A stretch of DNA of 64,000 nucleotides from Flavobacterium sp. N1994 (GCF_025947145.1 NZ_CP109999.1:1550001-1614000); one strand, 5' to 3'. Positions 9,572-21,196 are shown, counted from the first letter of the stretch. Notes: generated by a model not told the origin, from the letters alone. A program made the numbers and translations.

Positions 9572-12500
9572 TTATTGAGCTCTATTGATATAAATCCATC
9601 CCGTTTTGGTCTCGCCATTATTTCTGTCTATTACATAATAATACGTACCATCTGGAAGTTCATCACCATTGTCAGATTTACCACCCCATTCGTTTGTATA
9701 ATTGCTTTTTGAATATACTTTCATGCCATATCTATTGAAAATTTGCAAATATTTTACCCCTAGATTTGATAATTCAAAAACATCATTTAATCCATCATTA
9801 TTAACAGAAATCCCTTTTTGTATAGAACAAAAATCATTGGTAACAACAAATTGAGCATTATTATCGCAATTAAGTGAGTTAGTTGCAACTGCTGTATAAG
9901 TACCTTCATTTGTAATGACAATTGAGTTTCCTTGACCAATGATTACATTATTATAAAACCATTGAACTGAATTAATATTTTGATTTTGTTGAACGATATT
10001 CAAAACATAATTTATCCCGTCACATCCACCTGAGATTGTAAATTGAGGTTTTTCATTAATTGTAACCACAAATGTGGCAACTGTAGCACATTGTCCTGCA
10101 TCTGGTGTAAAAGTGTAAGTTCCATCATTGGCATTATCAACTACACTAGGTGACCATGTTCCTGTGATAGCGTTTCCTGAAGTGTTTGGTAAAGCTGGCA
10201 CTACCCCTCCAGAACAAATACTCGATGTAGTTCCAAAACTAAAAGTTGGTGTCGTCTGAGGAGTTATAGTTACCACAAATGAAGCAACTGAAGCACATTG
10301 TCCTGCATTAGGTGTAAAAGTATAAGTTCCGTTATTGGTATTATCAACAACACTTGGTGACCAAGTTCCTGTGATAGCATTGTTTGAAGTATTTGGTAAT
10401 GTTGGCACAACTCCTCCTGAACAAATAATCGAAGTTGTTCCAAAACTAAATGTTGGTGTCGTCTGAGGAGTTATGGAAACTGCAAATGTTGCAACTGTAG
10501 CACATTGACCTGCATCAGGTGTAAAAGTATAAGTTCCGTTATTGGTATTATCAACAACACTAGGTGACCAAGTTCCTGTGATAGCATTATCCGAAGTGTT
10601 TGGTAATGTTGGCACTACTCCTCCTGAACATATACCTATACTTGTTCCAAAACTAAATGTTGGAGTTGTTTGTGGAGTAACAGTTACAGTAAGTATTGAA
10701 TTGGTAGCACATTGCGAACCATTTTCAACAAATGAAATATCATCTAAAGAAAAGTCATTACCATTGGCAACAAAAATTCTATCAAAGATCTCAATTTGAG
10801 CTGTAGTATTTGTACCAGAATTCCATGTGTAAGTATATTGTACGGTTTGACAATTAGTATTTGGGGCTGATGATGTTCCTATAGAAACACCATTAATTTT
10901 AACGTCAATTAAGGCTTGATTGGGAGTAGCAATTGTTTGCAACCAATAGCTAAAAGTATAAGTTCTGTTAGGAAGTACAGTTACTGTTTGTCCCCAAACT
11001 TTATCAGTTCCTCCATTAGATGTTGAGCCGTCAATTACCATCATATTTCCTCCAGAAGGCGCATTACTTAAACAAGGCTGAAAAAATTGAAACCATGAAT
11101 TGGCAGCAGATACAATTCCGTACGCTTTTTGTACTCCATTTAGGCCTGCATTCGCGAGGTACTGATAATCGCTGCTGAAGTTCGAATTTCCTTGAGAAAA
11201 ATCACCGTTTACAATTAAATTAGGAGAAGACGAACTAGATGAATTTGGAGTAAAAGTATAGATTCCGTCGTTGTTATTATCAACAACAGAAGGCGACCAT
11301 GTTCCTGTGATAGCATTATTAGAAATAGTTGGTAAAGTTGGTACAATTCCACCTGTACAAATATTCAATGCAGTTCCAAAACTAAAAGTTGGTATTGTTT
11401 GAGGAGTTACTATAACGGTAAATGTGGCAACTGTAGCACATTGTCCAGCATCAGGAGTAAAAGTGTAAGTTCCGGTATTGGCATTATCAACTACACTAGG
11501 TGACCAAGTTCCTGTGATCGCATTATCTGAAGTGTTTGGTAATGTTGGCACTGCGCTACCCGAACAAGTGCTCAATGTACTTCCAAAACTAAATATCGGT
11601 GTTGTTTGAGGAGTTACTGTAACGACAAATGTTGCAACTGTAGCACATTGTCCTGCATCTGGGGTAAAAGTGTAAGTTCCGTTATTAGCATTATCAACAA
11701 CACTAGGTGACCAAGTTCCTGTGATAGCATTGTCTGAAGTGTTTGACAAAGTTGGCACTAAACCTCCAGAACATACACCTAAACTATTTCCAAAACTAAA
11801 AGTTGGTGTTGTTTGAGGTGTTATGTTAACTGTAAATGTGGCAACTGTAGCACATTGTCCGGCATCCGGAGTAAAAGTGTAAGTTCCGTTATTGGCATTA
11901 TCAACTACGCTAGGTGACCAAGTTCCTGTGATAGCATTGCCCGAAGGGTTTGGTAAAGTTGGCACTAAACCTCCAGAACATACTCCTAAACTAGTTCCAA
12001 AACTAAAAGTTGGTGTTGTTTGAGGTGTTATGTTAACTGTAAATGTGGCAACTGTAGCACATTGTCCGGCATCCGGAGTAAAAGTGTAAGTTCCGTTATT
12101 GGCATTATCAACTACATTAGGCGACCAAGTTCCTGTGATAGCATTACCTGAAGTGTTTGGTAAAGTTGGCACTAAACCTCCTGAGCAAATACCTAAACTG
12201 TTTCCAAAACTAAAAGTTGGTGTTGTTTGAGGTGTTATGTTAACTGTAAATGTGGCAACTGTAGCACATTGTCCGGCATCCGGTGTAAAAGTATAAGTTC
12301 CATTATTAGCATTATCAACTACACTAGGCGACCAAGTTCCTGTAATCGCATTTGCTGAAGTATTTGGCAATGTTGGCACTACGCCTCCTGAACAAGTATT
12401 TAAAGTTGTTCCAAAACTAAAAGTTGGTGTATTTTGAGGAATTATATTAACAGTATATGTTGTGACTAGAGCACATTGTCCGGCATCCGGAGTAAAAGTG

Positions 12501-15500
12501 TAAGTTCCACCATTTGTATTATCAACAACACTAGGCGACCAAGTTCCTGTAATTGCATTTGCTGAAGTATTTGGTAATGTTGGCACTACGCCTCCTGAAC
12601 AAATATTTGAAATTGTTCCAAAACTAAAAGTTGGTGTTACATTTGGAATGTTATCGTTTACAGTTACACAGAATTGTTGGTTACAATTAGTATCCAAGTC
12701 AGTTACAGTAACACAATAATTCCCAGCACATAAATTAGTGGCTGTTGGAGTAGTTTGAGCTTGAGGGTCATTCCATAAATAACTATAATTTCCTGAGCCT
12801 TGAGTAATGATTACTGTTGCATTTCCATTACAAGTAGCCGTTGGAGCTGTATCGCAAATACCATTATTACAATTAACTAAATTAATACTTCCAGGAATAT
12901 CTCTTTGCCAAGAACCACCATCAGGTATTCTACTAAACGTATTTCCTGTTGATCCTAATCCTAGAATTGTGGTTTGTCCAACATAATTAATTAATGCTGG
13001 ATTTAATTGATAGATAGCTTTGGCAGATAACAATGTCAAACTACTAGTATTACAAGAACCAACCGATGAAGGAATACATGGTGCGTCATCTAAATCATCA
13101 TCTGTTGTTATTTTAGAACTTTCATTGGCTCCAACTGTCCAATAGATAGCATCCACTGGAGTTCCATTAGCATCATTTAAGGCAACCCAACCATCTCCAT
13201 TGGCCATTACAAATTGATTGATAGAACAATAATTTGAAGTTAAAGTTGTATTGTAATCAATATTGGCAAGATTTGAAGAGGAAGTAGAAGTACCTATAAC
13301 ATAATGTGATTTAGGCGCTAAAGTAGTCCCTGATGGTAAAATAATAGTACCTCCTCTAGAAAGAGCGCTTCCTGGATTGGAATTTGGCCTAGCTGCTGTA
13401 GCTATTGTATAACATGATAAATCTACTGGAGAACATGTCGGATTGTAAAGCTCAACATATTCAGTCCCATTAGCAACTAGCCCTTGAGCTGTGGTTGGAA
13501 AATGCATCACTTCATTAATTACAACATGTGTCCCCGAAGGAGAACAGCCAGAAGAACTTGCATTACAAACCGTGTTTGGATTTGAATTGATTGCTCCGGT
13601 AATTTCAGGATTAATCACAACCGTTAAATTGCTGGTAATAGCACATTGTCCAGCATCTGGTGTAAATGTATAGTTTGTCGTTGCAGTATTATTTATAGCT
13701 GGTAACCAACTTCCTGTAATCCCATTATTTGAAGTTGTTGGAAATACCGTAGCTGGCACAGTAGCTCCATAGCAAAAAGGATTTGGTGTACTAAAAACAG
13801 GAGTGAAAATTGGATTTTGAAGCGTCACACTAGAAGGTAATGTGGTTGTACAACTATTGATAACAAAACTAAAATTAGAATAAGTACCAATACCTAAATT
13901 TGAAATTAGAATTTCTCCATTATTATTTGAAGTAAAATTATTTGGCCCAATTGAGGTTGAATTAAATTGGTAACTAACCGCATAAACATCATTAGCTCTA
14001 AGGCCTGAAATAGTAATACTTCCCTCTGTGCCGTTACAAGTTGTTGGATTAGTATTGCTTACTGTTGGTACTGCTATGATAGTAAAATTAGCTTTATAGT
14101 TTGTCCCACCGTTATTTAAAATGATAGTATCACGACATAAACTAGTAGAATTAAAATCGCCTGTTACATCATAGTAAACTTCTAATGTATAATCTCCAGG
14201 TGCGAGAGTAGTTAAATCTACAGGAGCATCACATCCAGATTGAGAAACACATTGCCATTTTTGCTGACCAGCAACACAAGGTCCACCTCCATTTATAAAT
14301 TCACTTATACCAGTATTACAATCACTATAAAAAGCTAAGTTTCTTGGAGCAAAAGCACCACCTGATGCAGAGTTTAAATAATACCTGTAGTACATTTTGG
14401 CTCCACAAACATTAGTATTGCCATTTCTATAAGTCTTTACTTCCCCTCCTCTTAAAATTAAAGTCGAAGAGTTTGTTATATGAACTCCAAAATCTTTGAT
14501 GAAGGTATTGCCAGGTTCTTGATTAATCAAATCAGCTCCTCCTCCAGTTGTATTATAAAATTTACCATCACCAGGAGTAGTACAATCATCCATCCAAACA
14601 GCGGTGGCATAAGGTCCAAAATCACAATTATTAACCGTAATGGATAGTGAAGTAGTTGAAGCACACTGACCGGCATTAGGGGTAAAAGTATAAGTTGTTG
14701 TAGTTGTGTTATTCAAAGCAGGGCTCCAAGTTCCAAGAATTCCATTATTTGAAGTTGTAGGAAGAGGGTTTAATGTTGAGCCTATGCAAACTGGACTTGG
14801 AGTATTAAAAGAAGGAACTATATTAGGAGATATAACCACGTCTATAGACTTAGTATCGGTACATCCATTATTGTCTGTGATAGCAACAGTATAGGTCCCA
14901 GAGGCCAAAGATGTCACATTGTTTAAAGTTGGATTTTGACTACTACTTGTAAAACCATTTGGACCTGTCCAAGACCAACTTGTTCCATCATTACAAGTTA
15001 GATTTAATGTTCCATTTTGACAAACTGGGCTATTGCTACCTAATGTAGCATTAAGGGCACAATTAGAACAATCAAATGATGTTCCTGTAGTCTCTATATA
15101 AAAAGGAGAAACAGACGCTCCTGATCCATCAACAATGAAATAGTAATACTTTCCTATGGTTAAACCACTTAAATTGAGCTGATTGTTTTTTGTCGAGCCA
15201 TTTGTATATTGTGGGCTACTATAAGTATCATTAATGCTTAATGTTGGACAACCTCCAGTTAAAACTAAATTATCTCCAGGAGTGCATGGATTATTATCTG
15301 CTCCTGCATCAACCGCTAAAATTTGTAAATTCCCAGATATAGCAGATATTGTAACTTTTACTGAAGTTTGAGCAGCTCTAAATTTAAACCAAGCCGAATT
15401 GTTTTGTGCCGCATTCCAGCTACATGAAGGTGTATTCGGATTGTACATGTCACCTGATTGATTTGTAAATCCATTGTTAGACGCTACAATAATTTCAGCG

Positions 15501-16090
15501 GTACCTAAACAATAAGGAGTAGAACAATTATCATAACTAGTAAGTGTAGTGTAATCTTGAACGGTGAACGGTGTTTTGAATACCAAGTCTACATTGTTAA
15601 ATCGACCTCCCGTTGCAGAGGAAGTTTCTGTTATTGTTACAGTCCAAACTCCATTTGGGTCAATCCCATTAAATGCTGTTAAATCATCTTGTGAACGATA
15701 ATAGCCAACGCTAAAAGGTTCAGCAGTTCCACCGTGTTCAAATAGTCTTTTTAAATATGTATTGTATCTAAATTTGGTATTGATTTGTTTAACAGTAGAA
15801 TTTGGCAAACCTCCATTTGCAACTAATTCTATACTTGTAGTTCCTTTGGTTAATGTTATTCTATACAAATTATAATTTCTGGTATTAGCATCATCACCCA
15901 TATGAAGATTAACTTGTACTAATTCAAAAATTCCTGCATTCAAATTTGACAAACCAGAAACAGTTACCGTTTTTGTTAATGTTCCATTCCAAGAACCCGC
16001 AGCAGAAATAGTTGAATTTGAAAAAACTTGTGAGAAACCATTTAAACAACTTAACAAGAGGACTAATGAAATAAAAATATTTTTTTTCAT
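9572..16090 (-). CDS. Giant T9SS type B adhesin (gliding-motility-associated C-terminal domain)
   Basis: The 2172-residue protein has a signal peptide (1-20, ending GFSQ) and a proprotein-convertase P-domain-like region at about 25-175 (NGIDPNGVWTVTITETSS). Ig-like and PKD-like segments follow, with a lamin-tail domain at about 850-1000 starting HVVINEVMHFP. Ten 69-residue tandem repeats come next, the seventh interrupted by an inserted domain, then an Ig-like module. The C-terminus is the type B sorting domain (NDGLNDVFELSNL, IFNRYGMKVYS, NEWGGKSDNGDELPDGTYYY). Type B tails direct secretion through the T9SS and need a PorP/SprF-like partner, which is encoded immediately downstream. The protein is expected on the cell surface, probably in adhesion or motility. 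The ATG at 16090 is directly followed by the signal peptide. Confidence 0.93.
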   Translation of the reverse strand: MKKNIFISLVLLLSCLNGFSQVFSNSTISAAGSWNGTLTKTVTVSGLSNLNAGIFELVQVNLHMGDDANTRNYNLYRITLTKGTTSIELVANGGLPNSTVKQINTKFRYNTYLKRLFEHGGTAEPFSVGYYRSQDDLTAFNGIDPNGVWTVTITETSSATGGRFNNVDLVFKTPFTVQDYTTLTSYDNCSTPYCLGTAEIIVASNNGFTNQSGDMYNPNTPSCSWNAAQNNSAWFKFRAAQTSVKVTISAISGNLQILAVDAGADNNPCTPGDNLVLTGGCPTLSINDTYSSPQYTNGSTKNNQLNLSGLTIGKYYYFIVDGSGASVSPFYIETTGTSFDCSNCALNATLGSNSPVCQNGTLNLTCNDGTSWSWTGPNGFTSSSQNPTLNNVTSLASGTYTVAITDNNGCTDTKSIDVVISPNIVPSFNTPSPVCIGSTLNPLPTTSNNGILGTWSPALNNTTTTTYTFTPNAGQCASTTSLSITVNNCDFGPYATAVWMDDCTTPGDGKFYNTTGGGADLINQEPGNTFIKDFGVHITNSSTLILRGGEVKTYRNGNTNVCGAKMYYRYYLNSASGGAFAPRNLAFYSDCNTGISEFINGGGPCVAGQQKWQCVSQSGCDAPVDLTTLAPGDYTLEVYYDVTGDFNSTSLCRDTIILNNGGTNYKANFTIIAVPTVSNTNPTTCNGTEGSITISGLRANDVYAVSYQFNSTSIGPNNFTSNNNGEILISNLGIGTYSNFSFVINSCTTTLPSSVTLQNPIFTPVFSTPNPFCYGATVPATVFPTTSNNGITGSWLPAINNTATTNYTFTPDAGQCAITSNLTVVINPEITGAINSNPNTVCNASSSGCSPSGTHVVINEVMHFPTTAQGLVANGTEYVELYNPTCSPVDLSCYTIATAARPNSNPGSALSRGGTIILPSGTTLAPKSHYVIGTSTSSSNLANIDYNTTLTSNYCSINQFVMANGDGWVALNDANGTPVDAIYWTVGANESSKITTDDDLDDAPCIPSSVGSCNTSSLTLLSAKAIYQLNPALINYVGQTTILGLGSTGNTFSRIPDGGSWQRDIPGSINLVNCNNGICDTAPTATCNGNATVIITQGSGNYSYLWNDPQAQTTPTATNLCAGNYCVTVTDLDTNCNQQFCVTVNDNIPNVTPTFSFGTISNICSGGVVPTLPNTSANAITGTWSPSVVDNTNGGTYTFTPDAGQCALVTTYTVNIIPQNTPTFSFGTTLNTCSGGVVPTLPNTSANAITGTWSPSVVDNANNGTYTFTPDAGQCATVATFTVNITPQTTPTFSFGNSLGICSGGLVPTLPNTSGNAITGTWSPNVVDNANNGTYTFTPDAGQCATVATFTVNITPQTTPTFSFGTSLGVCSGGLVPTLPNPSGNAITGTWSPSVVDNANNGTYTFTPDAGQCATVATFTVNITPQTTPTFSFGNSLGVCSGGLVPTLSNTSDNAITGTWSPSVVDNANNGTYTFTPDAGQCATVATFVVTVTPQTTPIFSFGSTLSTCSGSAVPTLPNTSDNAITGTWSPSVVDNANTGTYTFTPDAGQCATVATFTVIVTPQTIPTFSFGTALNICTGGIVPTLPTISNNAITGTWSPSVVDNNNDGIYTFTPNSSSSSSPNLIVNGDFSQGNSNFSSDYQYLANAGLNGVQKAYGIVSAANSWFQFFQPCLSNAPSGGNMMVIDGSTSNGGTDKVWGQTVTVLPNRTYTFSYWLQTIATPNQALIDVKINGVSIGTSSAPNTNCQTVQYTYTWNSGTNTTAQIEIFDRIFVANGNDFSLDDISFVENGSQCATNSILTVTVTPQTTPTFSFGTSIGICSGGVVPTLPNTSDNAITGTWSPSVVDNTNNGTYTFTPDAGQCATVATFAVSITPQTTPTFSFGTTSIICSGGVVPTLPNTSNNAITGTWSPSVVDNTNNGTYTFTPNAGQCASVASFVVTITPQTTPTFSFGTTSSICSGGVVPALPNTSGNAITGTWSPSVVDNANDGTYTFTPDAGQCATVATFVVTINEKPQFTISGGCDGINYVLNIVQQNQNINSVQWFYNNVIIGQGNSIVITNEGTYTAVATNSLNCDNNAQFVVTNDFCSIQKGISVNNDGLNDVFELSNLGVKYLQIFNRYGMKVYSKSNYTNEWGGKSDNGDELPDGTYYYVIDRNNGETKTGWIYINRAQ
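10045..12640 (-). repeat. Ten 69-residue tandem repeats in the type B adhesin, one split by an inserted domain
   Basis: Ten units share TPTFSFG..., C.GG.VPTLPNTS.NAITGTW, SPSVVDN.N.GTYTFTP and DAGQCATVATF. Seven of them differ by only a few residues. The seventh keeps both halves but carries about 175 extra residues (roughly 10,715-11,242) between YTFTPN and QCATN. Divergent relatives of the unit occur further towards the N-terminus (near 13,600-13,800 and 14,650-14,800), which suggests the array grew from an older Ig/PKD-like module. Each unit is 207 bp. Confidence 0.9.
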
Positions 16091-16272
16091 AATTAATTTA
16101 GTTTATAAAAAATGAACCGCTAATATATTAAAGAATACCCATTACATTTGATTACAAAATAAAATTAAATGTTTTTTTTTCAAAATTTAGATTAATAAAA
16201 ATATAACTGTTAAAAAATAAAAAGCCTAAAATGCGTTAATCATAATGAGAACGCAGTTTATTCATAAAAAAC

Positions 16273-16305
16273 AAAAAACCTCTTCATCGCTGAAGAGGTT
16301 TTTTT
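16273..16305 (-). terminator. Intrinsic terminator of the rpoBC-DUF3467 transcript
   Basis: A ten-base stem (AACCTCTTCA / TGAAGAGGTT on the plus strand, with loop TCGC) is flanked by A-runs on one side and T-runs on the other, so it can act in both directions. It lies 20 bp after the DUF3467 stop on the minus strand. The remaining 180 bp up to the adhesin start hold nothing else clear. Confidence 0.85.
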
Positions 16306-16324
16306 ATGAATAGATGTTAAAAAA

Positions 16325-16633
16325 TTATGCTTGACCTGCAGGACCAAAGTTCAAAGGAATCTGTGGTTGTTCGGTATCTTTAATTTCACCATTAACTTGT
16401 TCAAATCGATGAATATTTTCTCCCAATGCTTTAAGGAATCTCTTAGCATGTTGTGGAGTCAATACAATTCTCGACTTAACCTTAGCCTTAGGCACGCCTG
16501 GCATAATGGTTACAAAATCGACAACAAATTCTGAAGCAGAATGATTAATGATAGCTAAGTTAGAATAAATCCCTTCAGCTGTTTTCTCATCCAATTCAAT
16601 ATTGATTTGGCCTTGTTGATTGATATCACTCAT
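16325..16633 (-). CDS. DUF3467 domain protein
   Basis: The 102-residue protein matches the DUF3467 family in length and in features such as the central VDFVTIMPGVPKAKV.SRIVLTP stretch and QHAKRFL.AL.ENI. The family is of unknown function and is commonly found directly after rpoC in Bacteroidetes. Here only 3 bp separate it from the rpoC stop, so it is almost certainly co-transcribed and possibly translationally coupled. No signal peptide or membrane segment is visible, so it is cytoplasmic. A role linked to transcription is suggested only by position. Confidence 0.88.
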   Translation of the reverse strand: MSDINQQGQINIELDEKTAEGIYSNLAIINHSASEFVVDFVTIMPGVPKAKVKSRIVLTPQHAKRFLKALGENIHRFEQVNGEIKDTEQPQIPLNFGPAGQA

Positions 16634-16636
16634 AAC

Positions 16637-19600
16637 TTAGTAGATATATTCTTCTTTACTAGCCATGATCTCATTATAGTCTTCTTTCGAACCTACAATA
16701 GTATGATCATAATCTCTCATACCAGTACCTGCAGGAATTCTATGTCCAACGATAACATTTTCTTTAAGACCTTCTAATGTATCTACTTTACCAGCAACAG
16801 CTGCCTCATTCAATACTTTTGTAGTCTCTTGGAACGATGCCGCAGAGATGAATGATTTCGTTTGTAACGATGCTCTTGTAATACCTTGTAATACCGGAGT
16901 AGCAGTAGCCGTAATAACATCACGAGCCACAACTTGGTTTTTATCATTACGTTTCAATAACGAATTTTCATCACGCAATTCACGTGGAGAAACAATCTGA
17001 CCTGGTTTCAATACTTCAGAATCACCTGCATCCTCTACCACTTTCATTCCGTACAATTTATCATTCTCTACCAAGAAATCAGCAGTGTGAATCAATTGTT
17101 CTTCAAGGAATAAAGTATCTCCTGGATCTTGCACCTGAACTTTACGCATCATCTGACGAATAACTACTTCAAAGTGTTTGTCATTGATTTTTACCCCTTG
17201 TAAACGGTATACCTCTTGAATTTCATTTACCAAGTACTGTTGAACAGCAGATGGTCCTTGAATTCTTAAAATATCTTCTGGAGTAATAGCACCATCAGAT
17301 AAAGGAACCCCAGCTTTCACGAAGTCATTTTCTTGAACCAAGATTTGACTAGATAATTTCACTAGGTATTTCTTAATCTCACCAAATTTAGATTCGATGA
17401 TAATCTCACGGTTACCTCTTTTAATTTTTCCAAAAGAAACTACACCATCAATCTCAGAAACTACCGCAGGGTTTGAAGGATTACGAGCTTCTAACAACTC
17501 GGTAATTCTTGGCAATCCTCCTGTAATATCCCCAGCTTTAGAAGAACGACGAGGAATCTTAACAAGGATTTTACCTGCTTTAATTTTCTCTCCATCTTCT
17601 ACCATAAGGTGAGCTCCAACTGGTAAGTTATAAGAACGGATTAATTCTCCGTCTTTACCATATACCAATAAGGTTGGGATTAATTTTTTATTTCTTCCTT
17701 CCGAAATTACTTTTTCTTGGAAACCAGTTTGCTCATCAATCTCCACTTGGAACGATTGTCCTTGTTCTAAATCTTCGTAAGCAATTTTTCCAGTAAACTC
17801 AGAAACGATAACTCCATTATAAGGATCCCATTTACAGATAACAGCACCTTTTTCCACAACATCACCATCTTTCACACTGATAACTGAACCATAAGGAATG
17901 TTATGCGTGCTCAATAAGATACCTGTTTTACTATCAATTAATTTCAACTCTGTCGAACGAGAAACTACGATATCTACTTTGTTACCATCAGCATCTTCAC
18001 CAACAACTGTTTTCAAATCTTCAATTTCAAGTCTTCCACCAAATCTAGCTACAATTGTAGATTCTTCAGAAACACCACCCGCAACTCCACCAACGTGGAA
18101 CGTACGTAATGTCAACTGTGTACCTGGCTCTCCAATAGACTGTGCAGCAATTACTCCAACAGCTTCTCCTTTTTGAGTCATTTTTCCAGTAGCTAAGTTT
18201 CTTCCGTAACATTTAGCACAAATACCTTTTTTAGCTTCACAAGTTAATGGAGAACGAACATCAACTCTTTCAAGTGGAGATTCTTCAATAGCTTTCATGA
18301 TAGCTTCAGTAATTTGCTCACCTGAGTGAACTAATATTTCATTATTCAACGGATTGATAACATCTTGCAATGCCACACGTCCTAAGATTCTTTCTCCTAA
18401 AGTCTCAACGATTTCTTCGTTTTTCTTCAAGGCAGAAACTTCAATTCCTCTTAACGTACCACAATCTACAGAGTTTACAATTACGTCTTGAGAAACGTCA
18501 TGTAATCTACGAGTTAAGTATCCAGCATCCGCTGTTTTAAGAGCCGTATCCGCAAGACCTTTACGCGCACCGTGAGTAGAGATAAAGTATTCCAAAATCG
18601 AAAGACCTTCCTTAAAGTTAGAAAGAATCGGATTCTCAATAATCTCTCCACCACCAGCAGTCGATTTTTTAGGCTTAGCCATCAAACCACGCATACCAGT
18701 TAACTGACGAATTTGTTCTTTAGAACCCCTCGCTCCAGAGTCAAGCATCATATACACTGAGTTAAACCCTTGTTGGTCTTCTCTAATGTTTTTCATAGCC
18801 AATTCTGTAAGTAAGGCATTCGTTGAAGTCCATACATCAATAACTTGGTTGTAACGTTCGTTATTAGTAATAAGACCCATGTTATAGTTTACCGAAATAG
18901 TGTCAACTTGTTCTCTTGCATCAGCAATCAATTCGCCTTTTCTTTCCGGAATAATAATATCTCCTAATGAGAAAGACAATCCACCTTTGAAAGCGAATTT
19001 GTATCCCATATCCTTCATGTTATCAAGGAAAGCAGCCGTTGTAGGAACATCAGTTACCGAAAGGATTTTTCCAATAATATCACGTAATGATTTTTTAGTC
19101 AATACCTCATTGATATAACCAGCTGCAGCAGGTACTACTTCATTAAATAAAACTCTACCCGCAGTAGTTTGAATGATTTTATAAACTAATTCTCCGTTCT
19201 CATTAAAGTCTTTAGCTCTAATTTTAACACGAGCATTTAATTCTACTCTTCCTTCATTTAAAGCGATATTACACTCTTCAGCAGAATAGAAAGTTAAACC
19301 TTCTCCTAAAATTTTCATTTCTGGAGTAGACAATCTTTCTTTAGTCATATAATATAGACCCAATACCATGTCCTGAGAAGGTACCGTAATAGGTGCTCCA
19401 TTAGCAGGGTTCAAGATATTGTGAGAAGCTAACATCAATAGTTGACATTCTAATATAGCTTCAGGTCCAAGTGGCAAGTGAACCGCCATCTGGTCACCAT
19501 CAAAATCCGCGTTAAACGCCGTACATACTAATGGGTGCAATTGGATTGCTTTTCCTTCAATAAGTTTAGGTTGGAACGCTTGGATTCCTAATCTGTGCAA

Positions 19601-20950
19601 AGTAGGAGCACGGTTAAGCATTACAGGATGTCCTTTGATTACATTTTCAAGGATATCCCAAACTACTGGCTCTTTCTTGTCGATTATTTTCTTAGCCGAT
19701 TTAACGGTTTTAACAATTCCTCTTTCGATTAATTTACGAATAACGAATGGTTTGTATAGTTCGGCAGCCATATCTTTTGGCAAACCACATTCAAACAATT
19801 TCATTTCTGGCCCAACAACAATTACCGAACGAGCAGAATAATCCACACGTTTTCCTAATAAGTTTTGACGGAAACGACCTTGTTTTCCTTTCAAGGAATC
19901 CGAAAGTGATTTCAATGGTCTGTTAGATTCTGTTTTAACAGCAGAAGCTTTTCTAGTATTATCGAATAACGAGTCAACAGATTCCTGCAACATACGTTTT
20001 TCATTTCTCAAAATCACTTCAGGAGCTTTAATCTCCATTAATCTTTTTAAACGATTGTTACGGATGATAACTCTTCTGTATAAATCATTTAAATCGGATG
20101 TTGCAAAACGACCTCCATCAAGCGGCACTAACGGACGCAATTCTGGCGGAATAACAGGAACTACTTTCATAATCATCCACTCAGGACGATTTTCTCTGTT
20201 TTTGTTTGAATCACGGAAGGATTCCACAACTTGCAGTCTTTTTAAAGCTTCTGTTTTTCTTTGTTTTGATGTTTCATTATTAGCAGCATGACGCAATTCG
20301 TATGACAAAGCATTCAAATCGGTTCTAGCTAATAAATCCATAATACACTCCGCTCCCATTTTGGCAACGAATTTATTAGGATCGAAATCATCAAGATATT
20401 GGTTTTCTTGTGGCAAGGAATCAAGAATATTCAAATATTCTTCTTCTGTTAAGAAGTCCAAACGGTGTAATGATTCACCTTCAGCATTCACAGCAATACC
20501 CGCTTGAATTACTACGTATCTCTCGTAGTAAATAATCATATCTAATTTCTTAGATGGTAAACCAAGGATGTAACCAATTTTGTTTGGTAAAGAACGGAAG
20601 TACCAAATGTGAGCAATAGGCACCACCAAGTTAATGTGTCCTACTCTATCACGACGTACTTTCTTCTCCGTAACTTCAACTCCACAACGGTCACACACAA
20701 TTCCTTTATAACGGATTCTTTTGTATTTACCACAAGCACATTCAAAATCTTTTACTGGACCGAAAATTCGCTCGCAGAAAAGACCATCACGTTCTGGTTT
20801 GTGAGTTCTATAATTGATTGTTTCAGGTTTCAGAACCTCGCCTCTTGACTCAGCCAAGATAGATTCTGGAGATGCTAAACCAATTGAAATTCTATCAAAT
20901 CTCTTAATGGTGTTTTTGCTGTCTCGACTATTATTTCTATTATTCATCAT
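16637..20950 (-). CDS. rpoC: DNA-directed RNA polymerase subunit beta'
   Basis: The 1437-residue beta' subunit forms the catalytic clamp of RNA polymerase. Visible hallmarks are the N-terminal zinc site ([20 protein letters not shown], about residues 70-90), the catalytic magnesium loop [12 protein letters not shown], the bridge/trigger region ([20 protein letters not shown]), and the second zinc cluster with [12 protein letters not shown]. Two adjacent ATG codons at 20950 and 20947 leave the exact start open by one residue. The gene lies 256 bp after rpoB, an unusually wide gap with a strong hairpin, and 3 bp before DUF3467. Confidence 0.99.
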   Translation of the reverse strand: MMNNRNNSRDSKNTIKRFDRISIGLASPESILAESRGEVLKPETINYRTHKPERDGLFCERIFGPVKDFECACGKYKRIRYKGIVCDRCGVEVTEKKVRRDRVGHINLVVPIAHIWYFRSLPNKIGYILGLPSKKLDMIIYYERYVVIQAGIAVNAEGESLHRLDFLTEEEYLNILDSLPQENQYLDDFDPNKFVAKMGAECIMDLLARTDLNALSYELRHAANNETSKQRKTEALKRLQVVESFRDSNKNRENRPEWMIMKVVPVIPPELRPLVPLDGGRFATSDLNDLYRRVIIRNNRLKRLMEIKAPEVILRNEKRMLQESVDSLFDNTRKASAVKTESNRPLKSLSDSLKGKQGRFRQNLLGKRVDYSARSVIVVGPEMKLFECGLPKDMAAELYKPFVIRKLIERGIVKTVKSAKKIIDKKEPVVWDILENVIKGHPVMLNRAPTLHRLGIQAFQPKLIEGKAIQLHPLVCTAFNADFDGDQMAVHLPLGPEAILECQLLMLASHNILNPANGAPITVPSQDMVLGLYYMTKERLSTPEMKILGEGLTFYSAEECNIALNEGRVELNARVKIRAKDFNENGELVYKIIQTTAGRVLFNEVVPAAAGYINEVLTKKSLRDIIGKILSVTDVPTTAAFLDNMKDMGYKFAFKGGLSFSLGDIIIPERKGELIADAREQVDTISVNYNMGLITNNERYNQVIDVWTSTNALLTELAMKNIREDQQGFNSVYMMLDSGARGSKEQIRQLTGMRGLMAKPKKSTAGGGEIIENPILSNFKEGLSILEYFISTHGARKGLADTALKTADAGYLTRRLHDVSQDVIVNSVDCGTLRGIEVSALKKNEEIVETLGERILGRVALQDVINPLNNEILVHSGEQITEAIMKAIEESPLERVDVRSPLTCEAKKGICAKCYGRNLATGKMTQKGEAVGVIAAQSIGEPGTQLTLRTFHVGGVAGGVSEESTIVARFGGRLEIEDLKTVVGEDADGNKVDIVVSRSTELKLIDSKTGILLSTHNIPYGSVISVKDGDVVEKGAVICKWDPYNGVIVSEFTGKIAYEDLEQGQSFQVEIDEQTGFQEKVISEGRNKKLIPTLLVYGKDGELIRSYNLPVGAHLMVEDGEKIKAGKILVKIPRRSSKAGDITGGLPRITELLEARNPSNPAVVSEIDGVVSFGKIKRGNREIIIESKFGEIKKYLVKLSSQILVQENDFVKAGVPLSDGAITPEDILRIQGPSAVQQYLVNEIQEVYRLQGVKINDKHFEVVIRQMMRKVQVQDPGDTLFLEEQLIHTADFLVENDKLYGMKVVEDAGDSEVLKPGQIVSPRELRDENSLLKRNDKNQVVARDVITATATPVLQGITRASLQTKSFISAASFQETTKVLNEAAVAGKVDTLEGLKENVIVGHRIPAGTGMRDYDHTIVGSKEDYNEIMASKEEYIY

Positions 20951-21163
20951 AGTTTTTACTATTGATTTATTTGCAATTAAATTGAATTTAGATTTATGAT
21001 TTTCCTCTCAAAAAAAAGAGTATTTCATTCAGCTACTACCTCGAATTACTTCTCTAAACCTCAAGCCTCTTTCATCCTGAAGTGCTAATTATAAAAACCT
21101 AAAGGTTCAATAAAAAATCGGAACGGTTTACGGGTATAAATCTTTAAAAACTTAGTATAATAA

Positions 21164-21196
21164 GTATTCAGTCTCAAATAATATGAGACTGAATAC
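21164..21196 (-). promoter_or_regulatory. Perfect 13-bp hairpin in the rpoB-rpoC gap
   Basis: GTATTCAGTCTCA and TGAGACTGAATAC are separated by a 7-base loop, 10 bp after the rpoB stop. On the minus strand it is followed by TTATTATAC rather than a clean T-run, so it is a weak terminator at best. An RNA-processing or transcript-stabilising hairpin fits equally well. The rest of the 256-bp gap (20,951-21,163) contains no recognisable gene; I saw no good promoter match for rpoC. Confidence 0.6.
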
